A stretch of DNA of 64,000 bases from Rosa chinensis (GCF_002994745.2 NC_037090.1:6569501-6633500), one strand, 5' to 3'. Numbered from the stretch's first letter, positions 16,200-29,305 are shown. The notes: a model not told the origin generated them from the letters alone. Numbers and translations: made by a program.

Positions 16200-16781
16200 A
16201 TTCTTAACCATATGGAAGATGATTTGATTCCTCTTTGTGAAGGATATATGACTGCCAAAGAAATCATGAATGTATTAGATGAAAAGTACAGACTTAAATC
16301 TCAAACATACATTCAATTGTTGCTTGAGAAATATAACAGCACTCATATGAACGAAAATGATGGATCATATTACCAAAATGGAGGAATTAGCAAAGGACAT
16401 ATCCAATGCTAGTCCTCCTATTCCTGATCAAATGTAAGTTTTACACTTCTTAACAGTCTTCCCAAATCATGGGATCATGTGGTGACTTCCTTGACTTATG
16501 GCCAAAAAGAGTTATCCATGAACAATTTACTTGCTATGTTGGCTGTTGAAGAAGTGAGAATGAACAAAAGAAAAAAGGAAAATGGTAGAGGTAACCTCCT
16601 AATAGCTAAGGAGTCACAAAGACATAAAAGAAACAATCATAGTCTCTACAAGACTAGCAACAAGAAGAATCACAATTTCAAAGGCAAAAAGCATGGGTGT
16701 TACATCTGTGGAGAAATTGGTCACATTAGATCGAAATGTCTCAAACATCAAAAGACCAATGACAAGCGCCTAAGGAATTAA
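16200..16781 (+). pseudogene. Copia gag remnant with zinc knuckle
   Basis: Two ORF pieces (16212-16412 and 16479-16781) make up the capsid/nucleocapsid region. The second ends with a complete CCHC knuckle, CYICGEIGHIRSKC. The break between the pieces and the Lys-rich insert before the knuckle are visible. It cannot make one protein as it stands. Confidence 0.75.
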
Positions 16782-16814
16782 TTCTAACAGTCTTTGCAGC
16801 ACTCATAGTGGATT

Positions 16815-18035
16815 ATGAAGAACAATGGTGTGTTGACTCCGAAGCTACAAGACATGTTTGCAAGAACAAATCATTTTTCAATAACATCAAAAAAAAAACA
16901 CAAGGAGATAGAGCATCGTTTATTCATGGAAAACAATACATACATAGATGTTCTTGGAGAAGGAGATTGCAAGCTTCCGTGTAATGGCACAAATGTGATT
17001 CTCAAAAAATGTCTTGTATGCACCCACCATTAGAAGAGATCTTAATTTTGTTGCTATGCTTGAAATTAAAGGAAAGATTTTGAAGTGAGATTCAAAAATG
17101 ATGTGGTCACTATTGGTAAAGATGGTCGAATAGTACTCAAGGGTACTAGAATCTATGATATGTATACAGTTATTATTAGTAATAAAAGTATTCCTTCTGA
17201 GTATATTTTTGTTTCTACTTCAAATACAACTTTATTGTGGCATTTGAGATTAGGACACATATAAATAAAAATAAATTACTCAGAACGAGCAAAATTGGAA
17301 TGTTAGTTCAAGTAAATTTGAATGATTTTGAAACATGTGAATCATGTATCAAAGGAAAAATGTCTAGAAAATCATTTTCTAAACATTGGCAATCTTCTAA
17401 TTTACTTGATTTTATACATTCGGATTTATGTGAGCCTATGAGAACGAAGACTCATAGAGGAATGAAATATTTTGTTACATTCATCGATGATTATTCTCGT
17501 TATGGGTATGTCTACTTCTTGAAAAATAAATCGGATGCCTTGGAAAAATTCAAGTAATTAAGAAAGAAGTAGAAACTCAATTAGCGAGACCTATAAAGTT
17601 CCTTAATAGTGATAGAGGTGGTGAATATGAAGCCTTTGATGAATTCTGCTAAGAACATGGCATAAGACACAATTATACCATGCCGTATACACCACAACAT
17701 GCAAAATTGCATCATAGAAAGAAGAAATAGAACCCTAATGGAGATGACAAGATCAATGATGCATGTCCCATGCAGACTTGCCTTTTCATTTTTGTGGAAA
17801 AGCATTGTCCACTGCTTCATATTTACTAAATAGAGTAAATACTAAGGCTAAACCATTAATACCATACAAATTATGGCATGAAAGAAAACCAGATTTGTCA
17901 AACTTAAAAGTCTGGGGTTGCAAGGAAAATGTTTTGATTTCAAAACCACTTAGAGATAAGTTAAATTCTAAGACTTTGGAATGTAAATTAATTAGATATC
18001 CCGAAAATAGAATAGGATATCGCTTTTATCACTAA
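16815..18035 (+). pseudogene. Copia protease-integrase remnant
   Basis: A degraded protease is followed by the pre-integrase Cys pair (CESCIKGKMSR) and the integrase core start (FIHSDLCEPM, FVTFIDDYSRYGYVY). It continues through a broken DRGGEYE-like site near 17620 to the integrase C-terminal part (PYKLWHERKPDLSNLKVWGC). Several stops interrupt it. Confidence 0.75.
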
Positions 18036-18437
18036 GATAAAGGATTGATAGAAAGCAGAGATGTTGCTTTTATAGACACCACTGATGTGATTACTCTAAT
18101 TCAAAAGTCTGACTTGAAAGCAAACCAGGATGACTTTGATTATGACCAACTTGGTAATCATGACATTGTTCATGATCAAGTGGGAGATATAGATATTGAT
18201 GATCATGACAATGACATGGATATAGATATGAATGATGATGATCAAAATATGATTGATATTATGTCATTTGATCCTAATAACAATGTTCAAAACAATGGGA
18301 GACTAGAAAAAAAAACCATCTAGAAGATTGAAGGATCATTATGTTTTCAATCTTGAAGAGTTAGATGAATTAGTAGAGACCCAAAAAAATTTAAAGAAGT
18401 AATAGATGGATTTAATTCACAACAATGGCAAGAAGCC

Positions 18438-19894
18438 ATGGAAGAGGAAATAGATTCCATCAAGACAAATAAAGTTTGGGAACTAGTTGATCTGCCTATT
18501 GGAAGGAAACCCATTAGTTGTAAATGGGTACTTCGGAAAAAGTTTAAAGCTGATGGTACCTTAGATAGATACAAAGCTCGTTTAGTGGCTAAAGGTTATA
18601 CACAAAAATCAGGTATAGACTTTGTTGATACATATTCTCTGGTTGCAAAGTCTCAATCCATTAGAATACCCATGGCAATTATTGCAATAATGAATTTAGA
18701 ACTCTACCAACTAGATGTCAAAACAGCTTTTCTTAATGGAGATTTAAAGGAAGACATCTATATGGTTCAACCAGAAGGATTTCATGTGAAAGAACTTGAA
18801 AACAAAGTCTATAAGTTAAAGAAATCATTGCATGGACTTAAACAATCATCTAGACAATGGTATTTAAAGTTTCACCAAGCTATCCTTGAGATAGGTTATC
18901 AAATGAACATACTAGATCACTGTGTATATACTTGGAAGTGTCAAGACAAGTTTTGTCTCTTGTCTCTTTATATAGATGATATCTTGCTTGCTGGAAATTG
19001 CATGGACATGATTACTAAAAAAAATCATATCTAGATTCCAAGTTTGAGATGAAAGATATGAGAGAAGCTTCCTATGTCTTGGGAATAAAGATTACTAGGG
19101 ATAGAAACTCCAAACTACTATACTTGGACCAAGAGAACTATCTGGATAAGATCTTTAAAAGATTCAATATGATAGAATGCAACTCAGTTAGTACGCCCAT
19201 TAGTAAGCGAATAATTCTGACAAAAGAGATATGTCCTACACAAACAAGAAGAAATAAAATACATGAAAAATGTTCTATATGCTCAAGCCATGGGTAGCTT
19301 GATGTATGCAATGACAAGTACTAGACCAGACATTTGTCATGCTGTAGGATTAGTAAGCAAATATCAATCTAATCCTGACAAAGAACATTGACAAGCGGTT
19401 TAAAGGATTATGAGATATCTGAAAGGCACTTAAGGTATGAAACTTTGTTTTGGAATAAGTTATTTAGATTTGATTTGCTATAGTGATGCAGATTTCGCTG
19501 GAGACTTGAATGACAGAAAGTCCACAAGCGGTAACATCATTTTATTTGGTGGAACTGCTATTTCTTGGTTAAGTTAGAAATATGGATGTGTTGCAAAGTC
19601 AACCATGGAGGCATAATATATTTCTTGTAGCACATTAGTAAGTATTGCAATATGGGCCAAACGTTTTATAGATTATATGAATATAGGTATAGCTAAAAAG
19701 GTTGTTGATGTGTTTTGTGATAATAAGTCCGTCATCTTTCTGATTAAAAGTGGAGCAAATATTCCAAAGAAAAACACATTGACATAGAGTATTACAAGAT
19801 ATAGTGGAAATAGGTGAAGTAAAAGTCGACTACTACCCTCTGAACATATGGTGCCTGATCCTATGACCAAAGGATTAACTCTAGAAAAATTCAA
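18438..19894 (+). pseudogene. Copia reverse transcriptase-RNase H remnant
   Basis: RT is well preserved over 198 aa: WELVDLPIGRKPISCKWV, YKARLVAKGYTQ, QLDVKTAFLNGDL and the catalytic YIDDILLAG box. A frameshift at about 19030 leads into KDMREASYVLGIKITRD and then RNase H pieces (SDADFAGDL near 19485) with in-frame stops. Confidence 0.8.
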
Positions 19895-20460
19895 AGAGCA
19901 TGTTTGTAAAATGGGTTTAAAATCATCTAGATGTGATTAAGCATGTTGGTAAGTATCATTGTTATTTTAAGGACGCCTAAAAATGACAATTGATACAATT
20001 CTATATGATTGAAATTGGTCGGAAATAAGATAGAGGCATTAACTAAGAAACAAAATTATAACAAATCTTCTTGCTTGTAAAATCCACTTTGAGGCAACAA
20101 GAATGAATTTGTATAATATTCAAGTTAGTGCTCAACGAGAATGAATTTGTATAATTTTCAAGTTAGTGCAGATTATTAAGTCACCATTAATATTAGATGC
20201 AGATGGTTAAAAGTCCTAATATATGAGAATGGTGCCAACTTATTAAATGAGATAAGTTGTGGTCAGATGGAAAATGATTCAAAAGCCTACGCACATGGTA
20301 AATGAAATCATTATCTGATGGTTGGAAAGTCCAGCGTAATCAGGTATATGATACTCAAAATATCAGGATGAATAGTTAATAGTGATTGCAATTAATTAAA
20401 TAAGTAACACTCAGTAAAAATATCCCAAAACATGGCAATCGTTGGAAACTTGAATGGAGA

Positions 20461-20887
20461 TGTTGGAATATGATCGTGTGATAAAATGGCTTCACAATGA
20501 GTATGCTATGTGTGAGGAGATGTACAATAACATTGGTGCATCAAGCACTTGAACAATGAAATTCACGTATCTTGAAAATGTACAATTATATGAAACTGAA
20601 TGGGTACATGTGTGCTGATAATTATAATGAAAATGTATGCTGATAATTATAATTATGCATGCTAATAATTATAATTATAGTGAAGAGGTATAAATAATCA
20701 ATAGTCACATCTCTTCACTCAAGAGGCACAATGGTTGAGGTCTATAAAAGAAACTTCAATCCCTTCTATTGTCATTCATTCAGAGATTTATATTTCCCTT
20801 GTTGTGTCTAGATCAAAGACACCATACCATTGTGATCAATAGTCTAATGACACTAATCACAACGATCATTTTCTATATTTTTCATCA
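20461..20887 (+). repeat. 3' LTR of nested copia
   Basis: It starts TGTTGGAATATG and ends TTCATCA, 427 bp. It contains an extra short repeat of the TGATAATTATAAT motif relative to the 5' LTR. Confidence 0.85.
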
Positions 20888-20892
20888 ATCAC

Positions 20893-21290
20893 ATGATTCT
20901 TATCCCTTTTTCACAAACAAGGTTTTGTCTATAGCTCTTCTAACATATTCTTTGGTCAACAAATGAGTGCACAAATGCTCATATCATACCCTAGGAGTAT
21001 GTTTCAATCCATACAAAGTTTCTTAAGTCTGTACACATGATCAAGATTGCAAGGATCTTTGAATCGCTGAGGTTGTTCTACATACACCTCCTCTTGTAAG
21101 AAACCATTAAGAAAAGCACTTATGACATCCACTTGGGACAACTTAAAACGAAGATGACATTGATATACAAATACTAACCTAACTGGGTTTGCAACACAGA
21201 CACCAATCCCAGTATGCACAAAGACACACAACATCGTGAAATGCAATGTAATTAGCTGTGGCGCATTGAGTTTCCATTTCATACGTCAGA
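20893..21290 (-). pseudogene. Outer Ty1-copia RT remnant, N-terminal part
   Basis: On the minus strand this reads LSQVDVISAFLNGFLQEEVYVEQP, then VYRLKK and a DKTLFVKK segment that in functional elements leads directly into the YVDD box. That box is found only at 15426 and below, on the far side of the nested element. The two parts therefore formed one RT before the insertion. Confidence 0.8.
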
Positions 21291-21752
21291 GTCTTCATCC
21301 TAAACATGACACAACTTTTAGCTTAGACTTATGACTAAAATTTTATATTAAGAATGCCAATATACGACTTAATTAATTTTGACCTATACTAACATAATTA
21401 ATTCTAAGTTTCAAAGGTCAAGAACTTCATAGTAATCAACTTAATTATTTCTTATTTATCAAGAAAAACTTAATTATTTCTTATGTTTTCTTTAAAAAGG
21501 AAACAGATTAAAGTTTAGGAAAATAAAAATAAAAATAAAATAGAAGTGGTTCTGGTTGTTAAAATGACACCTACTGTATTTCAGGGGAGAGGCTTTGGGT
21601 GTTTGGGTAGTCTAGCTAAAACCCCCAACCATATCCAACTTAAACCCTAAAACCCCAAAACCCGAAAGTTGGATTGCCCTCTTCAACACACCATAAACAA
21701 AGACTCCAGCTTTTGATTCTTCAGATTAAAAGATATCTGTGAACGCAGCAAA
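21291..21752 (+). promoter_or_regulatory. ICP55 5' flank
   Basis: This AT-rich region separates the retroelement block from the aminopeptidase gene. The last 150 bp are rich in AAACCC-type strings (around 21600-21665), resembling telo-box motifs seen in promoters of plant housekeeping genes. The telo-box role here is inference. Confidence 0.4.
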
Positions 21753-24700
21753 ATGCGGATTCTTATTGGAAAACTTCTGCAGAGAATTTCATACAAGCAG
21801 GTATTCCTTTATCATTTGAATTGTTTATTTGATCTGTTGGGCTGAATCTTCAACTGGGTAATGATCCATTTCTGCCCAAATCGTCCCTTTTCTGCTGAAC
21901 TTCCAAATTTTTATAGCATTTGGTGAAAAGAAAAAAAAATGGTGTCTTTAATCTAACCCATATGGTTCAGTAAGTAGATATATTGAAGTGAAGCTAAAGT
22001 CTTGTACTTGAATTGGATTTACAGACTATTGGACGCCGTGCATTTTGCACCAAGAACATTGTTGACATTGGGCAGCCAACTCCTTCATCTCATCCACAGG
22101 TAGTGATTGTGCACATTGTGTTGTTCTTGGTGTCAATTATTGCGTTGTAATTGTTGTTTGGATTTGCAGTTGATGAAAGAAGGGGAGATTACGCCCGGCA
22201 TATCTTTGGAGGAATACATATTGAGAAGAAAAAGGTTGTTGGATGTGCTCCCAGAGAATGGCTTGGCCATCTTTGCAGCTGCGCCGGTGAAGATGATGAA
22301 TGATGTTGTTCCTTATACGTATCGGCAAGATGCTGATTACTCGTACATTACTGGCTGCCAGCAACCTGGTGGTGTGGCGGTCTTGGGTCATGAATGCGGT
22401 TTTTGCATGTTCATGCCTGAACCAACAACTCAAGTATGCTCAGCCTTGTATGATAGTATTTTATATCCTGTGCGAAGTTCTGTTTCATTTTTACTTAGTT
22501 TTAGCTGGAGTGGATTCACAGAATCATATTTGTATTCATTTGTCCTATCAGAATCCATTTGTTGTATTTTTCTCAAGAAAACTGAATACAAAGCAATTTG
22601 GGATATATGTTCACAATATTAAACACACATCAAATATGGGTTATGTTTTTTTGCTGGTCAAGGAAGGTGTTTACATGCTAATATATAATGTTATCTGAAA
22701 TGTGCATGTTATTATTGTTGTCTGAGAAAGTTGTCATTTCAAAAGGTAGCTGCCATGTATCATGTTACTAATCTGTGCATATAGTTTACTCGTGGCTGCA
22801 ATGTATTTTACACAGATAGATAAGCTTCCTTACCTCATTTATTTTCTCTGACCTATGTTTATGTGTAGGATGTGACTTGGCAAGGACAAACTGCAGGAAT
22901 TAGTGCAGCACTAGAAGTATTTAGGGCTGATAAAGCATATCCAATGAGCAAATTACGGGAGGTCAGTTGAATACTACTGATATTTGAAGCCTACCGAAAT
23001 GTGCCAATTTAAATTAAATTGGGAGTTGGGAGTTGTGCATACTTGTATACATTTCAATAGATTTGGGAGTTGAGCATTAATCATGAACTTTTTGGTAAGA
23101 TCACTTAACATCAGCTACATAGAGACGTTTCCCATATCACCAACATAAATCCATACGGTGTTATCATACTCATACCAAATGCCACAAACCAGCACATACC
23201 CTTGTAAAACATGTCTAAGTGTACCAATTGTTTGTTCAGAATTGGCATGATTAGTGGTTTTATTCCCTTATACTGTCCTCTCAGCTCGTTTTCACATAGA
23301 AACATTCTGAAGTTCTTGGCTGGTGTGGTTTAACAGCTGCTTGGATCCTTCTTATGCATTTTATCATTATATGTACATTGCCTTTTCTTTTACTGACTGC
23401 AGATCCTCCCAGATTTTATGAGGAGATCGTCCAAGCTGTTCCACAATGTGCAGACGGCTGTACCAACATATATGGAATTGGATGCCTTTCAGAAAGCAGC
23501 TACCTCTGGAGAAGTGAAAGATGTTTCAGTTCTCACACATCAGTTACGGTTGATAAAGTCATCGGCGGAGCTCAAGTTAATGAGAGAGTCTGCAGCAATT
23601 GCTTGCCAGGTACTCAATTCAATCCCACTGCTAACTCTTTCATAAGCCCATATGTCCTACCACATTCTGTCTCATTGTGCAAATCTATAGCATATATGTA
23701 GGCTTCACATTGGATCCATGTTGGGTTATACAGTTGGTTCAGAATTCAGATCATACCATTTCAGTAAGAGTAGGTCTACAATTGTTAAGTGATGATCCAA
23801 TTTTTACTGCATATCATAATCAGGAGGCATTCGTCTTTTTGTTTTTCATGTTATATGACTTGTTGTATAATGTTTAAAGCTGTTCCTGCAACACCATATA
23901 GTATATCATAAAAGCTTGTAGTACTGCAATATTATTGAAAAGCAAAAGCTTATAGTACTACTATATATTTGAAAAGTAGTAATACCGGATATTCCTGGCT
24001 TGTATTAATAGTAAAAAATGTATATATTGGTCTTGGACAGGCTCTGTTGCAGACCATGTTACATTCAAAGATACATCCTTATGAGGGTATGCTTTCAGCT
24101 AAGATGGAATATGAATGCAAAATGAGGGGTGCCCAGAGAATGGCGTAAGCTTTTTTCTTTTCTGGATGGTCTCATCCAAAATGTAATTTATTATATAACT
24201 CGCTATTATAGCTGAAATTTGGTTTTCTAAGATAATCATTTGATGGTTATTGTCAGTACTTTACAAATTTTTTTTTTTTTTTGTGGAGGATTCGCTAATT
24301 TCATTCTCCATTACAGGTTCAACCCTGTGGTTGGTGGAGGGCCTAATGCTAGTGTAATACATTATTCTCGAAATGATCAGAAAGTGAGTTGATTACCCAA
24401 TCCAATGTCTACTTTTTCTGGTCACAATCTAGATTAGTAAAATGAAAGAATTCTATTTGTTCTTAGGGAGTCCTTTGTATACTTACAAAGATTGATATGT
24501 ATTGTTGTGCAGATAAAGGAAGGAGATCTTGTCTTGATGGATGTTGGTTGCGAATTTCATGGTTATGTTAGTGATCTAACCCGCACCTGGCCACCCTGTG
24601 GAAGCTTTTCTTCAGCTCAAGTATGGATGGCTAAATGTTTCTTCACCTTTTTAATAGGATTTTAAATAATGATTTATCTGCCTTGTCTTGGTTTAGAATA

Positions 24701-27171
24701 TCTATCAAAGCTGTTAAAAAGTTTCTTTTTAACATTTGAACTTTATGTGTTTATCTTTGGACACAATATCTCACATGAGTATGCTACTAGGAATTGAAAC
24801 TCACTTAATTGGGGGCATCTCTGCTTCTTGTAAACATAGTATGGATTACCTTCGATTTTATCACTTTGTAAATCAATAATCTATCCATCTATCTTTCTTT
24901 CTTTTACATTTCTCTTAAATTGAGGCTGGGAGTTACAACTGTAGTTTCATACTGGCATGCAATCTTATGAACATATCTATGTTTTAGTATGAAAAAGTCT
25001 AGTATTATCTGTCTCCATTAGTTCACAACGTCATATGAGGCTTATCAATGAGGTCTATATTTCAGGAAGAGCTATATGATCTTATTCTGCGAACAAACAA
25101 GGAATGCGTGAAGCTTTGCAAACCTGGTGCTACCATTCGGCAAATACACAACTTTTCTGTATGATCCTTTGAAACAAATTTGTATTTGTTAATTTTCTAG
25201 TAGAGAATTTAATCTTTGCTTTATGAGCCTAATCTTACCTAATGACTTGCATGCATAGGTTGACATGCTTCAAAAAGGACTCAAGGAGATTGGGATTCTG
25301 AAGGAGGACTCTAGACGTAGTTCCCACTATCAGTTGAGCCGTTCCTACCATCAGCTGAACCCTACTTCCATAGGTTTCTCTATATCCATCCCTAGTCAGC
25401 AATTTCAGTTTTTTTATATTTGTACTAGGCATGTGTTTTGACTCTCCTTGTAATGACTAAGCAACAAAAGTACTGCCAATTTTCTGGATGATTGCCTTTC
25501 CTTTTCCTTCTCTCTTTTTTTATTAAGAATTGAAACTAAAATATCTGTTTGTTAATCTATATTCTTTAAATTTTAAACAGTTTGGAACTTTGGATCAACA
25601 GTTATTTCACATTAAAAAACTCTTCCATGTGTCAACCTTTCCTGCCACTATAGAGCTCAGCCATATCAAATTCAATATATATTGGGAGAGTCACAGATTT
25701 GAATTTAGGATCCTGCTATAATTTCCGTGTATGACTGCTCTTTGAAGATTACTGTTCAGATTTGTATCAGTAGTTATTATATATCTTAACAATGAAAATT
25801 CCAATAATTTAGTTTTTGAACTGGTTAAGCAGGATGATGTGTTAAAAAGATATTTTGTGATAAAAGTTTTTTGCCTCTTCCTTTTCTGTCCAGGTCACTA
25901 TCTAGGAATGGATGTCCATGATTGTTCTAAGGTCAGCTACGACCATCCTTTGACGTCCGGTGTTGTAAGTTGGCTCCCTTAGCGAAGAACATGCATCTTT
26001 CTAGCTTATATATGTTTATTTTTTTTTCAATTTACCTGCTTTATAGTTGAAATGATGACAGTGTTGCATTAATTGTTGTGTCAGTTGTGTGTACACATAC
26101 TCTGGCCAGCAAGGCTGCTTCATTGTTTTTTTTTTTTTTGACAAGATCGTTCTGGTTGTACACAGGTGATAACAATTGAACCAGGAATCTACATCCCATT
26201 GTTCTCTAATATTCCTGAGAGGTACTTTTTAGCTTAGTTTAGTTTGGAAAAAAAGAAGTTCTTTTACTAAATTTAAAATACCACGAATCAGTTTGGCAGA
26301 TATTAAAAAGAAAAAAAATGCTCGATTAATCCGCAAATCACTCATAAGCCTGGCCCATGTAAAAGTTGCCGTTGCCCTTGGACAATTAGTTTTATATTGA
26401 AGAGACTAGTCATCCCAGCAAGAGTTATTTGATGCAATAAGCTGACTGCACCAATCATCATACTTATCTCCAACTTTTCATAATCTTTTGTTGTTAATTT
26501 TCAACATGAAAGATTCCTCAACACATTCTTGAATGTGAAACATTTGATGCTTATGAATATCTCCAACATAGGGAATCAATCAGTCCTACCCTTTCTTTTT
26601 AACCTTCTTGCTTTAAATGTTTTGATACACTTACTGATGTGTTGAGGATGTACTGCAGGTATCAAGGCATCGGGATAAGGATTGAGGATGAGGTCCTTAT
26701 TACAGACACGGGTTGTGAGGTATCATTGAGACTAATCATATTTATTATATGACCAATTGTTTTAAATTCAGTGCAACTTCCTGGTTGCAGCTTTCAATAT
26801 CACCATGCACATTCATTTTCTGTTTGTCATTGCCGCTTTGAGTAGCCATATGAATTGGATTTGTATTTCATATGGTTTAGTTAAGAGGCAAATATTAATT
26901 CACTGTCTATAATGACTGAAGCCTTATTGAGGGGACAAAGTCACCTGTCATCAATTGTTCTCCAAGCCGCTTCACACATTCTCTATCTGGTCTAGATTTT
27001 CACAATTCATTGACCTAAACAAATTTATAACAAGCACGAGGTTTCTGTGCACATCAGGTCCTAACTGGGTCAATTCCAAAAGAAGTTAAACACATTGAAT
27101 CCTTGCTAAACAACTTTCATCATGGAACTGTTATGGAGAGCCACAGTAATCAGATGGTTTCATTCAGTTGA
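21753..27171 (+). CDS. ICP55: Mitochondrial X-Pro aminopeptidase, ICP55 type, 14 exons
   Basis: Metallopeptidase M24B that trims one residue from the new N-terminus of imported mitochondrial proteins after MPP cleavage. Exons: 21753-21800, 22025-22099, 22170-22433, 22869-22961, 23403-23609, 24041-24144, 24317-24383, 24513-24620, 25066-25158, 25259-25373, 25894-25964, 26166-26221, 26659-26719, 27058-27171. All phases agree, predicting 491 aa. The N-terminus (MRILIGKLLQRISYKQ, then GRRAFCTKN) is a basic amphipathic presequence. The aminopeptidase P N-domain (YTYRQDADYSYITGC) is followed by the pita-bread fold with its two-metal ligands: DVGCEFHGYVSD (two Asp), HYLGMDVHD (His), ITIEPGIYIP (Glu) and RIEDEV (Glu). 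Exon 10 carries an unusual short in-frame repeat. All catalytic ligands are intact. Confidence 0.93.
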
Positions 27172-28508
27172 TGTTCCCCTGTAAATTGAAAGCAACGACA
27201 GATGGGAATTTGCTTGCGGTTCTCCAAGACATTTATACCATATTGTAATCGATGAGGAGCCATTGGAGGCATTTTTAGTTAGTTGAGTTGATTTGTGTAT
27301 TAAAGTTTGAATCTTTATAAAATATATTTGTTGCCAAAACTTCTGGCTAATTTCAAATCACTGCTTTTGCATATCATTTCCAGATTGCTGCTTTCATAAT
27401 GATGATGGTAAATGTTTCTATTCAATTCAAAGTTTGATTTAGATGGGTCTTGGTTGGACGTTGATGTTTGTTTTGCCAGTTATCCGCCATCTATAAACGA
27501 TCATAATTTGAGCTTGGTGTCATTAGAAGGAGAATATATTTAATAACTATTGTTCAATCAATTTTCAAGTCAAAAATCCGATCTTGGCAGATTTTCATGT
27601 CAAATCAGCTAACCAAATTTTCATGCTTGATAAATGCCCAAAAGTTTATTTTTTACAGTGGTGTGATAAAGTTTTACTGTCTGAGAGCTAACAGTAAAAA
27701 AAAAAATGATAAATAAAAAAGCTAACTTTGTCCAAAAGTTTCAGTTTTTCTATAGCCTATCAGCATATATACCTGAAATTATACTACCATCTCCGCTCCA
27801 ATTGAAACAGATCTGCTAGCTATATATATATCCTCTGCTGTCTGAATCCTCCATCTCATCGCGGATCTGCTTTCACTGCCCACCCAGATCAGGTACTTTT
27901 AACTCTTTCCTAGATCACTTTTTATTGAGTTCTATGTTGTTCATGTTTGTTTTAACCATTGATTAGAATTCTAGATTTACCCTCTTGGGTTTCTTACATT
28001 CCATTCCAATGTACATGATGAAATTGTTATCATGGAATATGGTTTTCATGTTATTCTATCATCTTTCTTACATTAGTACAAATACGCTTGGTCACTTTAA
28101 TGATCAGATCAGTATGTGTTTGCTTTGTTTTGCTAATGAATCTGCGTAATTTGGTGCAAAATGAAATCAGCAATGATACTGAAATTTTGTTTTGATTTGA
28201 TTTGTATAGCCTCAGCTTGTGTAGATCATACAGTTTTATAGGATTGTCAGAAGCCACATTGCTCTTGTTAATTAGGAGTTGACTATTGTTTTGATTGTGA
28301 TATACATTGCATTTGATTGTTCATATTATTATTGTGATTGTTGTAGTAGAATTTTATTATGTGTTGAATCTGGATATATGTTGCATTCTTTAAAAGGAAA
28401 ATTTGCTAGAAGCAATAGCAGTGCTTATTTCTCTTTTGGATCTACTTGAGATTTTACAGTAGCAGATGTTTTAGTTTGTGCAGATTCAGAGACGATTAGT
28501 TGGTGCCA
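27172..28508 (+). promoter_or_regulatory. Intergenic region and UMP-CMP kinase 5'UTR with intron
   Basis: After the ICP55 3'UTR this holds a diverged copy of a repeat also found near 29325. A TATA run (TATATATAT) lies at about 27818-27828. A probable 5'UTR exon ends at 27892 (CAGATCAG before GTACTT), and a 591-bp intron ends in TTTGTGCAG at 28483, 25 bp before the kinase ATG. 5'UTR introns often raise expression in plants. Splicing here is inferred. Confidence 0.55.
27361..27520. repeat. Repeat R1 downstream of ICP55 (partner near 29306-29810)
   Basis: The 38-bp stretch at 27378-27415 (TTTCCAGATTG, TTTCATAATGATGATG, TAAATG) recurs at about 29324-29361 with three mismatches. Further matching blocks, ATGGGTCT-GG-TTGGAC and GAGCTTGGTGT / CAGCTTGGTGT, follow in the same order in both places, with extra sequence in the second copy. 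It may be a transposon end or a local duplication. Confidence 0.6.
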
Positions 28509-29138
28509 ATGGGAACAGCTGTGGGCGCAGTCGACAACAAGGAGACAGCTCGAAGCTTAGCTGATCTGAATCCTAGTGTAGTGTTTGTCTTGGGTGGTCC
28601 AGGCAGTGGAAAGGGTACCCAATGTGCAAACATTGTTAAGCATTTTGGGTACACCCATCTCAGTGCTGGTGATCTTCTACGAGCTGAAAGGAATTCTGGT
28701 TCTGAAAATGGAACCATGATTTCGAACATGATCAAAGAAGGACAAATTGTTCCTGCGGTGGTGACGATTAAGCTTCTGGAGCGAGCAATGCTGGAGAGTG
28801 GTAATGACAAGTTTCTCATTGATGGGTTTCCTCGTAATGAAGAAAACCGTGCTGCATTTGAGGATGTGACTAAAATCGTGCCCTCATTCGTCCTGTATTT
28901 TGATTGTTCTGAAGAGGAGATGGAGAGGCGCCTTTTGAGTAGGAACCAGGGGAGAGAGGATGATAATGTTGAAACAATAAGGAAGAGGTTTAAGGTTTTT
29001 CTAGAGTCTACTAAAAAAGTTTTAGAGTACTATAACGCCCAGGGCAAGGTTCGAAAGATTGATGCTGGGAGGCCTATTGAAGAGGTTTTCCAGTCAGTGA
29101 AAGGCATTTTTGGCCCCAAAAATGAGAAGGCCGATTAG
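28509..29138 (+). CDS. UMP-CMP kinase, intronless CDS
   Basis: Transfers phosphate from ATP to UMP or CMP in pyrimidine nucleotide synthesis, probably in the cytosol; 209 aa, normal for the family. The P-loop [10 protein letters not shown] lies near residues 30-40. The NMP-binding motif [11 protein letters not shown] follows, then the FLIDGFPRN core and a short LID with GREDDN...RKRF arginines, as in the UMP-CMP class and unlike long-LID adenylate kinases. All catalytic signature residues are present. The start is the ATG at 28509; earlier in-frame codons lack ATG. Family members I know have several coding introns, so the uninterrupted CDS is notable. It sits between ICP55 and DUF538, where it is not expected from the Arabidopsis order. 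Confidence 0.92.
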   Translation: MGTAVGAVDNKETARSLADLNPSVVFVLGGPGSGKGTQCANIVKHFGYTHLSAGDLLRAERNSGSENGTMISNMIKEGQIVPAVVTIKLLERAMLESGNDKFLIDGFPRNEENRAAFEDVTKIVPSFVLYFDCSEEEMERRLLSRNQGREDDNVETIRKRFKVFLESTKKVLEYYNAQGKVRKIDAGRPIEEVFQSVKGIFGPKNEKAD

Positions 29139-29305
29139 TTATTGCAATGGGGAGTTCAAGATAGAGAGATTTTATTTCTATTGATGCATTTTCCTGCAGG
29201 TACCTGATGTGTTCTGTATCAAAATCTAAATAATTCATGATTGTTGCCATTTTGTTTGGTGCTTTCATTTGATTATGTAATAGTGCATACTGTGGAGTAA
29301 AGTAT

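Larger units (their letters stand above)
15427..20887 (+). mobile_element. Ty1-copia retrotransposon, degenerate, nested
   Basis: A full-length 5.46-kb element with direct LTRs and gag, protease, integrase, RT and RNase H in copia order, all broken by stops and frameshifts. It sits inside the RT of an older copia on the opposite strand. Candidate 5-bp target duplications are ATCAT (15422-15426) and ATCAC (20888-20892), one mismatch. A primer-binding site related to the initiator-Met type (TATCAGAGC) lies at about 15826. LTR divergence, including indels, suggests an old insertion. It is probably Tork-like, but the lineage needs a phylogeny. Confidence 0.88.
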
